DNA from: Takakia lepidozioides
Taxonomy: Eukaryota > Streptophyta > Takakiopsida > Takakiales > Takakiaceae
Assembly (NCBI GenBank): GCA_030704615.1
Contig: CM060731.1
Location: 94,592,756-94,656,755 of the forward strand
Length of the DNA stretch: 64,000 bases
Direction of reading: 5' to 3'
The number at the start of each line of letters is the position of its first letter. The first letter of the stretch is position 1. The notes under the pieces were generated by a model. That model ran no database searches and was not told where the DNA came from. It was given only the letters and a program-made list of their open reading frames with translations. A program made the translations under genes and the position numbers. Below, one piece after another: positions 55,669-64,000 of the stretch.

Positions 55669-57153
55669 CTAAATCCCCTTGATCCAATCTGGGCTCGGCT
55701 CCCCATCGCCTTCTCCCTTCACTTCTCTAATGTAAAGCAAAAACTGGGGCTCGTATGCCTCCTCCACGGCCCACTCCCTTGCTGACAGGAGGTTTATTCG
55801 CCCTCCCACGGGTTTGGGCGTTTCCGACACTCGTAAGACCTCGCCACCATTCCCACATGGCAGCGTGACTACTCTCTTGCGGCCATCTATGACCCCTCCG
55901 GATTTGCTCAAAAAGGTCATCCCCAAAATGAGATACACTCCATCGATCTCGCAGATGGTGAAGTTCTCACGTCCCTCCCAACTCCCCAGTTGAAGAGGAA
56001 CATCAAACGCCAACCTTGTCGCCAATTGCGGTTCTCCTTTGGCAGAACGCACCTCAATAGAGGCCCCCACGTCACTTGTCAGGAGTCCCAGCTTTTGTGC
56101 CGTTGCCGGTGTCATGAAGGAGTGCGACGCTCCTGTGTCCACCAACAACGACACGTTAGTTCCGGATATTATCCCATCCACGAACAATAACTGACTCCCT
56201 TTACGTAAGGCGCCAGTTTCCTGATACAACTCACAAGAAAAATTTTCTACCTTGCAAGTCCTGGCGACCACCGCTTCCACCAAGCGACTGATGGTATCTT
56301 CCGACAGTTCTGTGGTCGCCCGAGTCAAGTTCAATTGCCGGGGCTTCGTGCACTTCTTGGCCATGTGCCCGGGCTCCCCGCAATTGAAACACACTCCATC
56401 AAAGGTCGCCTTCTGTCCGCCATAGGCCGCTCCACCCGATTTTCCTTTCGAAGCACCGGGTGCCGCCTTGACTTGTGAAGGCCCTCCCTTCGATTTCCAC
56501 GTGCCATTGTCGCCGCGTGGCCTATCCCACTTCTTTTCCGGTCGGAAGGAGTCACCTTCCCGCCGGCCTTGTCTCTCACCCTTAGGAACATCCGAGAAAC
56601 ATTCAGCCCTCTCAATTGCCTCGTTCAAAGTCTTAGGTGGCTTCTTCTCCAACTTCCGCCTGGCCCATGGGGCCAGTCCCGCCACAAAGTTGAAGACCAT
56701 TTCTGGTTCTGCCATGTCCGCGACTTCGAGCAACAGCACATTGAAAGCCTGGACGTATCCCCGAATGTCATCTGTTTGCTTCAAATTCCTCATCTTGTCC
56801 CGGGCAAGCCAGGACGCGTTGATGGGCACAAACTGCCTCTTCAACAATTCCTTGAACCCACTCCAGTTCAAGGTTTCCGGGCTTGGACCTCGGTCGTGAA
56901 GGCGTTTATGCCACCATTGTTGAGCATAGCCCCTCAAATAGGTGGGAGCCACTTCCACCCGATCCTCGTCACTCAACTTGGCCGCCCGGAAGTACTGCTC
57001 TAGCTCCAAGAGCCAGGTGTTGAGTGCCTTCCGATTTCGGACGCCCTCGAAGGTGTCGGGTTCCTTAGGCTTCATCTTAAACTTTGCCTTAGTGGAAGTG
57101 GCATTAGCCGCCTTCAACACGTCTTTCAACGTCCCGCCAAATTGCGCCAACAA
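55669..57153 (-). CDS. Chromovirus copy 2 gag and protease (open frame)
   Basis: A 494-codon frame contains the capsid region (FEGVRNRKALNTWLLELEQY, QTDDIRGYVQAFNVLLLEVA), a basic linker, the zinc knuckle CFNCGEPGHMAKKC with all four ligands at about 56390-56350, and the protease active site DTGASHSFMTPATAQKLGL at about 56130. It ends after EPSPDWIKG at a stop near 55669. Upstream, 57400-57160 holds the gag start in another frame (stop at about 57160), so the N-terminus is damaged. The linker lacks nothing compared with the plus-strand copy. Confidence 0.9.
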   Translation of the reverse strand: MLAQFGGTLKDVLKAANATSTKAKFKMKPKEPDTFEGVRNRKALNTWLLELEQYFRAAKLSDEDRVEVAPTYLRGYAQQWWHKRLHDRGPSPETLNWSGFKELLKRQFVPINASWLARDKMRNLKQTDDIRGYVQAFNVLLLEVADMAEPEMVFNFVAGLAPWARRKLEKKPPKTLNEAIERAECFSDVPKGERQGRREGDSFRPEKKWDRPRGDNGTWKSKGGPSQVKAAPGASKGKSGGAAYGGQKATFDGVCFNCGEPGHMAKKCTKPRQLNLTRATTELSEDTISRLVEAVVARTCKVENFSCELYQETGALRKGSQLLFVDGIISGTNVSLLVDTGASHSFMTPATAQKLGLLTSDVGASIEVRSAKGEPQLATRLAFDVPLQLGSWEGRENFTICEIDGVYLILGMTFLSKSGGVIDGRKRVVTLPCGNGGEVLRVSETPKPVGGRINLLSAREWAVEEAYEPQFLLYIREVKGEGDGEPSPDWIKGI

Positions 57154-57428
57154 CCCTTCCTAGAAGGCAGCCGGCATGGGAGGCATCTGTTGGTCGGTCG
57201 GAGTTCTCAGGGATTCCTCAGGCTCCGACTCCTCAGACTCCTCCCGCTCTTGAGCGGCCTCGTTTTCGGAAACATGCATCGCTTCCTCAAACAGCCGCCT
57301 CGGTGACACGTCGCCCCCATTGGGCTCACCAGGATCATCATCTTTTGGGCCGTTCCGCTTTCACTTTGGCTTGCCCGACCCCATGATGAGGCCAATCCCA
57401 AGGACGATCACGTACTGAACTCTAAGCT

Positions 57429-57440
57429 CTGATACCAAGT
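57429..57440 (-). other. Primer-binding site of chromovirus copy 2
   Basis: On the minus strand the LTR end GCGACA is followed after a 2-bp linker by TTGGTATCAGAGC, the initiator-Met tRNA type site. Confidence 0.75.
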
Positions 57441-58165
57441 GTCGCGCACCTCACTTCGGTAAGCTCCCCCTCAAGTCATAGTTACTCGCTTGATGCGCGC
57501 GCCTAACTCCCAACCTGGCCGCCAGACCAACTTGGAGCTTCGGCTGCTCACCGGGGCATAACGGTCCCCCCCTTTGATCTCCCAAAGAACCCTCCAACGA
57601 TTTGGAACCAGTGGAATTCCCTTTGGTAGTTGGCAGTCCGGAACAGCTCCCCACTCTTTGGTCGCTTTCCGGCTCGCTCGCTTACTCACTAGTTTTTGGT
57701 TACCAACGGGCTTGCACCGTTCTCGGGGTTACTACTCCCTATATATACTTCTGTAGCTGTCCGCGGGGGTTTCACAAACAACCATGCCATTTTATGGCGA
57801 ACCACCACGAACACCCTCGACTCTCGGTGATGAGTCGCGGTGAGTCTTGGCCCACCCACCACGGCCCCTATGGACCGTGATGAGTCCCAAGACTCCCCAC
57901 GACTCCCACCACAAGGTCTCCGCCCCAGGGTGAGTCCTATGCCACCCCCACTAAGTCCCGCTAAGCTACCACCACCCCTTGTGGAGCCACCCCCACCGCA
58001 ACCCGGTGTGCGGGGCTCCACCTAGTGAGCGCCTCCGCCTCCTTGAGTGCTTTGGGCACTCAAGGGTGCTTCAGGCCCCCATACCTATCGCTGCCACTGC
58101 CCCCACCATAGGGGCAGCCCCTCTTGTGTCCCGACCCCCTGCCCTCAAGGCAAAGGGCCGCGACA
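57440..58165 (-). repeat. 5' LTR of chromovirus copy 2
   Basis: 726 bp, complete TG...CA borders (TGTCGCGG at the 58165 end, GCGACA at 57440). It includes the TATATATA word at about 57738-57745. It shows the end that is deleted in the LTR at 15779. Confidence 0.9.
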
Positions 58166-58171
58166 ACCTAA

Positions 58172-59770
58172 GCTTGCAAAGTGTCCTCCTCATCGCCGTC
58201 ACTTTCAGACGTGGACATAGCGATAAACTTGACAATTCTTGTATTGGGCCTCCCTCAATTGTATTCTCTCATTTCTTGCAGCCAGTAATTGCTCTACCCG
58301 ATTAGGCCTCACCGCCCTCCTAATGGATCTCTAGCAGCCGTGTTTGCATACAATGGGAGAAGAAATAAGAATGGGAGGAGGAGACCGAAGTTGAGGAGGC
58401 TCAAGTACGGGAGAAGCCGCTTCCCCCAATGCATGTATTTGAGTGAGTTGCACCATTGTAAGTGTGTTGGGTTCAATTATAGCGACATCCATGTTTGACC
58501 ATTATAAACCCTAAACGTTTGTTGACATATGGCAATATTTACATACTGCCATGTTACAACCTTGCAGACTCGTCCAATGAGGAGATGGTTGATGAAACAA
58601 AGACTGAAATACAAATGCCATTCTTTGCCAGAAGGTCCTTTCTTGCAGTCCTCATCGTCCTCATGCTCCTCCTCTGCTGGCAGCTACTGCAGGCCCGCTA
58701 CATGGGAGTCGTAGAAGGCTGTTTTTCCTTCAAATGCGAAGACATGCCGACTAGACTCGCGCCCGGCCCAGTACATTGAAGCACCTATCCATGAGTCTAG
58801 TGATCAAGAACAAATATGTCAATAGCAATCGTGAGTAGCCATAGTAAATCCATGAATATCTATAGAGGACAATGGACTCTAATAATGACACCGCAACTAC
58901 AAGAATCTCCTACTTGTGTTGGCTGCAATGTCCAACACCCTGCCTTTCTATGCTTGAACATGTTTCCATCAGCATTTGAATGAAAGTGGGACTTCTTGTC
59001 CTCCCATGCCTCCAAGCCCTCCCCCTCATGTCCCATGGAATATTGCGTGGTGAGACATGGTTGAAGAGAATGTCATACTCTATAGGGTCCACTATGGAGT
59101 CAACCATACAACCGTCTCCCCAGAATTCAAAATTCAATTCTTCTTGGTGAATGTGTCAAATAGAAGAGGCTGCACAAAAACAAGGTCGTTATTTTGACAT
59201 AAGATTCCCCACAATTAGAATAAGGGCGCCGCAATTTACACTAGACAACTCTAGAGCTTACCTTCTGGCCATCGCAGGTTAGATGGTCCATGTTGTTGAT
59301 GCAAGTCATCTCTTCTTCAAGGTGGGTGCAACATTTTTTTCCGTCCACACTTTCAAGGCTTCCGCACTCATCTTGTAACATATGTTAGAGAGCAATTTTG
59401 ATAGGTGACAGAGGATTTTAATGAGACAGTAAAATAGTAGCAGACATTTGCATACCTTCTCGGCCGGGTCCACACAGGCAGTGGTGATATGATGTAGTTT
59501 TTCCACATCTCTGGATTGATGGTTTTTGAGTAGTGCTTTGCTATCTCTGACAATATTGTCTCTTAAAGGCTTGGGTCAGGGATCGCTATAGACCTGACAA
59601 CTTTGGATCTGTACTTGGTCTGCAACCGTTGCCTGCAAGGACGATGACATCCCGGACGGGGGCCTGGGTCTTATTGGGGTCTCACATCCAACAGTGGAAC
59701 TCATCCAGGCCAGGAATGCTTTCCGTTCCTCGAGATGGGCCCGTTTATCCCTATTACGGCGCCGCAACTC
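58172..59770 (-). pseudogene. Methyltransferase relic (exons 4, 8, 9, 10 equivalents)
   Basis: Pieces, from the 5' side: 59767-59640 RKAFLAWMSSTVGCE and SGMSSSLQATVADQ. Then 59640-59450 has KYRSKVVRSIAIPDPSL, a stop, and EIAKHYSKTINPEMW (compare IKTHYDKHVHPEM in the intact copy), and 59370-59330 region EKLHHITTACVDPAEKV (compare EKLHRLAISMVDPQTK). Next is 59137-58911, YDILFNHVSPRNIPWDMRGR and RSPTFIQMLMETC, then after a frameshift GRVLDIAANT, the SAM motif I. About 58775-58680 reads WAGRESSRHVFAFEGKTAFY. The acidic end STSESDGDEEDTLQA stops at about 58172. Exons 5-7 (including motif IV) are missing, and stops and frameshifts occur. The phase-1 intron at motif I is conserved. Confidence 0.7.
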
Positions 59771-60130
59771 ATCAGTGTCGGGTTATCCGCTATGGGGATT
59801 GGCATGTTCATCCATAATATGGCGTATTAATTCATCTGTGCCGGGCTATTCCATTCTACAGATGGGCCCATTCAACTATATTACGACGTCGTATTTCAAC
59901 AGTGTCGGGTTATCACGTTCTACGGATGGGCCGACTCCTTTTTATTACGGGTATGTTCATCCTAATTTAGATGAACGAGTCTATCTTGAAGACGATAAAG
60001 AGCGCTTTGGATGATATGCGGTGTCTTTTTGGATGAATTGCGGTGCCGCAATAGGAATAAACGGTCCCAACCTGACACCGGTCGGCCCCTCCACTGATGA
60101 ATTACGACACTGCAATATGAATGAACTGAC
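59735..60130. repeat. Diverged palindromic minisatellite, left block
   Basis: Units of TATTACGGCGCCGCAA, TATTACGACGTCGTAT and inverted GAATTGCGGTGCCGCAAT types recur with ATTCATC/GGATGAA arms about every 60 bp, with GTGTCGGGTTA between units. Confidence 0.7.
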
Positions 60131-60900
60131 TCAGATGATGGATGAACAATGACACTGTTATAGGGATGATAAGTGACATTGCTATTTGATGACAAGTTTT
60201 ATACATGGAAATGACGTTTTTTCTACGAATTTGCATTTTTGTAAAATGCATACTTGGTTGTAAAGACATGAAGTACTCATTTATGTGCCGCTGCAGTCGC
60301 TATTGCGGCGCCGAAATTGCGTATGGCAGTCAGTGAATATTGACCGTTGGGTTTCACGTCGAGGTGTTCGTGCCTTTGTACTTGCAAATTTAGGCTAAGA
60401 AATCTAAGTTCGGTAGCATATAATGGCGCCGTAATTGTAATATATCCTGGTTTCATTTGGAATTGGGTGACTTATAGACCTGGCCCAGAGTCCTCGAAGG
60501 TCCTCATAATGAAATATAGGTACGAGAATTGGCCGATGAGATTGTCATCCGAAAATTTTCCAACGAATCCTCAGACGGAGGATTAACGTCGCCCTTACTA
60601 TGACTTGTTCATGATAGACCTTCTGTCTGCGTAGCAGCCATTATATCAGACCCATCCAATTGGATTCAATGTCATCATTTCTTCTACATACGGGCCGATT
60701 GCGTTGTCATTATTGGAATGTGTGTGTTCTGTGACAGGGTGACAGAGAAGCGTAAAAACGCACATGACACATATGTTGTGCTGTATAGAGTGCAAGAAGT
60801 GGGACTTGCACCTCTGAAGGACTTAAAACAGCCATCAATCTGGAGTTGTTAAGGAAGTCAGAGGTGAAAGCAGGCCGCACCTAGTCCGCCGGCTTATCTT
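60131..60900. other. No gene seen
   Basis: Non-coding spacer inside the relic element. One more GCGGCGCCGAAATTGC word lies at about 60304. Short ORFs are not convincing. Confidence 0.4.
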
Positions 60901-60959
60901 GGACACCATGGTCGAATACATCTATTTGGTGAGATTCAGCCCTAACTTTTGCTCACGGG

Positions 60960-62085
60960 TATGTTCATCCGAATTTCGGCGTCGAAAATTATCCGTGGGT
61001 CAAAATATCTTTCTGCTCACGGGTATGTGCATCCCTATTTCGGCGCCAAAATTCATCCATGGGTTTAAATTCATTTTGATTACGGGTACGTTCATCCCTA
61101 TTATGGCGCCGAAATTCATCCGTAGGTCGAAATAACTTTTTGCTCACTGGTACGTTCTTCCCTATTTCGGCGCCGAAATTCATTTGTGGTCCGAAATAAT
61201 TTTTTGCTCACGGGTATGTTCATCACTATTTCGGCGCCGAAATTCATCCATGACCATTATTTATTTATTTATTTATTTTGCCCCCTCCCAACTGCGGTTC
61301 CTCAGGATTGGCCTATTTCGGCGCCGAAATTCATCCATGACCGTTTTTTGTTTTTTTTGTTTTTTTTTGTTTTTTTAAATAATTTTTTAAATAAAATTAT
61401 TATTTTTAAATAATTTATTTATTTATTTATTTATAATTATTATCGGCGTCGGTTCCTCAGGATTGGCCTATTTCGGCGCCGAAATTCATCCATGAATGAG
61501 GTTGTGTGTGTGTGTATGGGTTTTTTTTCGACGTAATGGGCCCAATCGTCCCTATTACGGCGCCGCAATCCAATGGTTCTGTCCCCTTGTCGTCCGCATT
61601 CTTGTCTGTTCAACCCTTTTGCGATATCGTGATTCATCCATTTGCTCACGGGTACGTTCATCCCTATTTCGGCGCCGCAATTCATCCGTGGGTTTAAATT
61701 CCTTCTTGATATAGGGTATGTTCATCCCTATTTCGGCGCCGAAATTCATCCTTAGGTCAAAATAACTTTTTGCTCACATTTATGTTCATCCATATTTCGG
61801 CGCCGAAAATCATCCGTGGGTCGAAATAACCTTTTACTCACGCGTATCTTCATCCCTATTTCGGCGTCGAAATTCATCCATGGGTTTAAATTCATTTTTG
61901 TTCACGGGTTCATTCATCCCTATTTCGGCGCCGAAATTCATCCGTGGGCTGAAATTCTTTTTTGCTCACGCGTATGTTCATCCTTATTTTGGCGCCGAAA
62001 TTTATTCGTGGGCTGAAATTTCTTCTTGCTCACGGGTATGTTCATCCCTATTTCGGCACCGAAATTCATCCGTCGCCGGGATAAG
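60960..62085. repeat. 63-bp minisatellite built on TTTCGGCGCCGAAA
   Basis: About 15 copies of TATTTCGGCGCCGAAATTCA. Core positions step by 63-64 bp (cores at 60977, 61041, 61104, 61168 and 61232, and again from about 61660 to 62055). Each unit adds TCCGTGGGT, AAATAACTTTTTGCTC and ACGGGTATGTTCATCCC. The core is a perfect 14-bp palindrome with extended GAAT/ATTC arms. An AT-rich expansion (61335-61440) interrupts it. Confidence 0.92.
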
Positions 62086-62159
62086 GTGTTCGAAATTAGC
62101 TACGTTCAAAAGTGTGTTAATCGAGGAATTCATCTAGATGATGTCATTCTCAATTGATT

Positions 62160-62512
62160 GTCATCTCGTTCACCCCTATTACGACGCCGTCATAGCGGTG
62201 TAATATCCTTTTCTCGTCCGATTTTGTGCCTGTTCATTCCTATTGCGGCGTCGTAATTCATCCATCCCGAGGGTTTCGAACTGTCATATTAGGACTGTTC
62301 ATCCCTATTACGACGCCTTAAATTCCTCCAGATCATGCCATTCTCATTTGATTGTCATCCCGTTCATCCCTATTACGGCGTCGTAATAGGGGGGTGACAT
62401 CATTTTCTTGTCCGCTTTTGTGCCTGTTCATCCCTTTTGCGACGTCCTAATTCATCCATCCCGAGGGTTTCAAATTGTCATGTCGGGACTGTTCATCTCT
62501 ATTACGGCACAA
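62160..62512. repeat. Palindromic minisatellite, TTACGGCGTCGTAA variant
   Basis: Six units of GTTCATCCCTATTACGGCGT type at about 62168, 62233, 62303, 62366, 62430 and 62494, spaced about 63-70 bp and alternating with CATCCCGAGGGTTTC. Confidence 0.82.
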
Positions 62513-63085
62513 GGAAGAAGCTGGGCGAGGGGGATATAAAGGAACTTCTAGAAGCTGGGAAATGGACTGCAACATTGCGAGAAGCTATAAGATCGACACC
62601 CTTACACCATCGGGGGGACTGTCTTGAGGGTGATGTCCACAATCGGCCGGTAAAGAGAATAATTGACAACCTCCCAGGAGGCGACGGGGATTCATGGAGA
62701 TCAGATATGGACATCCAGACTCAACCTCGGGGCCCAACGATGTTGCTTAGGATGCCAGGTCCAAGCAGGACTCCCACTCCCTCTCCGTCACAGTCAGTGG
62801 AATCACTGCCAGACAGTGCACTGCGTCGCGAGGACGAGCCTGAGTTGCATTTCAGATCGTTACCCAATACGGCACGCCAGTCGTGGAGAGAGAGGTCTAT
62901 GTAAACACCTGTAAACTCTTCCCCTGAAAACACTTGTACTACAAATATCTGAAGCGCGTGAAGTGCATTCCTATAGTGGACGACTTCATCCATGCTCCAA
63001 CACTGAGCTTCAACGAGCTCCACAAGGTCCTCAGGCAGAATATAGGGAGAAGGTTCACATTGGACGATCGTAATTCAGAAACTGC
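62513..63085 (+). pseudogene. C-terminal relic of the Mutator-like transposase (SWIM Cys replaced by stop)
   Basis: An open stretch (62513-62900) reads KKLGEGDIKELLEAGKWTAT and a Pro/Ser-rich region of unknown match. Then 62905-63085 reads CKLFP, a TGA, KHLYYKYLKRVKC and VDDFIHAPTLSFNELHKVLR. The intact transposase has PCKHLYFIFLRRMVC and RDNFIHQATMSFNEVDTLLQ at the same place, so the TGA sits exactly on the SWIM cysteine before KHLY. This plus the loss of the DDE core makes it a dead relic. Confidence 0.72.
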
Positions 63086-63121
63086 AAAGTGTGTTACATC
63101 ACATATACCCTTTCAATGTTG

Positions 63122-64000
63122 TTATTGCGGCGTTTTTATTCTGCTTATTTCACCTTCAATTGGTGTTGCTATCACTACACCACAGCAGATACCTTTTAAA
63201 CAACTTAGGCCCTCCAGCTGCATCTCTGCAACCTGCTCCCACTCTGGGTGTGCAGCGAACAGGGTAGCTTCCTGCTCCTCATCCAGTCCTCCCCTCCAGT
63301 CATACTCCCTGACCCCTCGAGATCTTCTCGTAGCAGGTAATCTACCAGATTTCGTAGTGGTAATTTGTATCTTGTGCATCCCATTATGCACAGTTAGTAA
63401 CTAGGAATTCCAGTCATGGAATACCCTGGCCTGTTTCAGCCACGGACGTCCCAATAATAAGGAGTAAGCCTCCATGACTTCATCCATTTTCAACACAGTT
63501 ACTGTGATCATAAAGATCATATTTTGAATCTGTATCTTAACTCCTCTTATCAATCCCAATGGCTGTACACTTCTTTGATCTGCCATTGTTACTGTAAATG
63601 GGGCCGGTTTCATGTTACTTAGACCAAGCTTCTGCCTTAATTGGTCTGTCATGATATTCACTCCAGAGCCTCCATCTATCAGTACATCAGTTAGTTCTGT
63701 GCTTCCAATTCTCAATTGGATTACTGACATAGAATCATCAAAGTCCATGACTATTTCTCGCCCTTCCGGCTTCACATTATAATTGGTCACCTTGCTGTTC
63801 AGATCTGTGTTTCCTGTCACATGGACAATTCGATTGATTGCTTGATACAGCCTATGTCTACAATAAGGTGCCACAGCCAATAACTGTCCAATGGTAATCT
63901 CCGCTTTGGACTGGCATATTACTTCAGCCAAAGTCCCTTCATTACTCTGCATGTCTGCAGCTTCTTTCTTCCCTTCATCCTCACTCACTTCCTCTTCTCT
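63122..64000 (-). pseudogene. Ty3/gypsy aspartic protease region (runs off the window)
   Basis: The minus-strand frame 63988-63401 has an acidic leader (EDEGKKEAADMQ). A retropepsin-like fold follows: LTDVLIDGGSGVNIMTDQLR with the D-G-G-S active site, KPAPFTVTMADQRSVQPLGL, and SLLLGRPWLKQARVFHDWN. It stops at 63401 but similar-looking sequence resumes as LLTVHNGMHKIQI to 63122, suggesting one stop before the linker to reverse transcriptase. The family differs from the chromoviruses above (DGGS instead of DTGA). The gag part must lie beyond the right edge; the downstream polymerase is absent, since 63.1 kb abuts the relic Mutator-like element. Confidence 0.75.

Larger units (their letters stand above)
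55013..58165 (-). mobile_element. Chromovirus copy 2, 3'-truncated within the reverse transcriptase
   Basis: A minus-strand copy with 5' LTR (58165-57440), primer-binding site, gag, protease and the first part of reverse transcriptase. It ends after [10 protein letters not shown] at about 55013. RNase H, integrase, chromodomain and 3' LTR are absent. The coding part is much better preserved than in the copy at 15.1 kb. Confidence 0.9.
58166..63120. mobile_element. Relic of a second, diverged methyltransferase-bearing Mutator-like element
   Basis: Minus-strand pieces at 58172-59770 match exons 10, 9, 8 and 4 of the 35-40.8 kb methyltransferase gene. Plus-strand sequence at 62885-63085 matches the SWIM end of the 41.5-45.05 kb transposase. 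The order and head-to-head orientation are the same. Between them the catalytic core of both genes has been lost and palindromic minisatellites occupy 59.7-62.5 kb. Similarity is moderate at protein level, so this is an old paralogue, not a duplicate. The left end is cut by the chromovirus LTR. Confidence 0.7.

Noticed and set aside
58495-58779. Small membrane protein on the plus strand with a strong hydrophobic segment (FLAVLIVLMLLLCWQLL)
   Set aside because: It lies antisense to the methyltransferase relic exon 9 equivalent and has no independent support; the hydrophobicity comes from the antisense of an acidic stretch.
60960-62085. Regular 63-bp repeats as a CRISPR array
   Set aside because: The interval between palindromic cores is itself repeated, so there are no unique spacers; no cas genes; the genome is eukaryotic.

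Overview
The window is eukaryotic nuclear DNA from a plant-lineage (streptophyte) genome. The evidence is spliceosomal introns with GT/AG borders, a plant-type BED/hAT-derived gene, a chromodomain Ty3/gypsy chromovirus, CACTA (TNP2/DUF4218/DUF4216/Ptta) transposon genes and a Mutator-like SWIM transposase. A charophyte alga such as Chara is my best guess, but nothing here proves the species. Only one likely cellular gene is visible (left edge, minus strand, running off the window). The rest is nested mobile DNA, satellites and simple sequence.

Layout. 0.3-1.5 kb: first exon of a domesticated hAT-like gene. 1.5-8.3 kb: mostly non-coding, with one tRNA-derived SINE candidate. 8.3-9.4 kb: decayed non-LTR retrotransposon with a 2A-like peptide. 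9.4-12.05 kb: remnant of a gag-like gene. 12.06-13.2 kb: LTR plus 3' remnant of a chromovirus. 13.2-15.1 kb: tandem array. 15.1-21.3 kb: complete but mutated chromovirus with both LTRs and a 5-bp target duplication. 21.5-24.4 kb: satellite of about 370 bp with a higher-order period. 25.6-27.6 kb: remnant of one CACTA element (DUF4216). 27.6 to about 52.3 kb: a second, heavily nested CACTA element carrying Ptta, TNP2 and a SET-domain gene, interrupted by copies of a 1.7-kb repeat (called Repeat R here). 34.36-45.69 kb: a Mutator-like element sitting inside one Repeat R copy. 53.0-54.8 kb: inverted Repeat R. 55.0-58.2 kb: 3'-truncated chromovirus. 58.2-63.1 kb: relic of a second, diverged element of the same Mutator-like family. 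63.1-64 kb: protease region of another gypsy element.

The most unusual system is the 11.3-kb Mutator-like element. It has two divergent genes. The plus-strand gene encodes a zinc-finger, DDE and SWIM transposase. The minus-strand gene, about ten exons and roughly 1,200 codons, encodes what I read as a ParB/sulfiredoxin-like (GNHR) domain joined to a permuted beta-class DNA amino-methyltransferase. Its two long introns, and only those, are filled with 11 copies of a CpG-containing palindrome. The diverged relic at 58-63 kb keeps the same head-to-head order: methyltransferase exons on minus, transposase end on plus. Between them it carries a different but analogous CpG palindrome amplified as a 63-bp minisatellite. 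This looks like a transposon lineage that carries its own DNA-modification protein together with cis palindromes. The link between protein and palindromes is inference.
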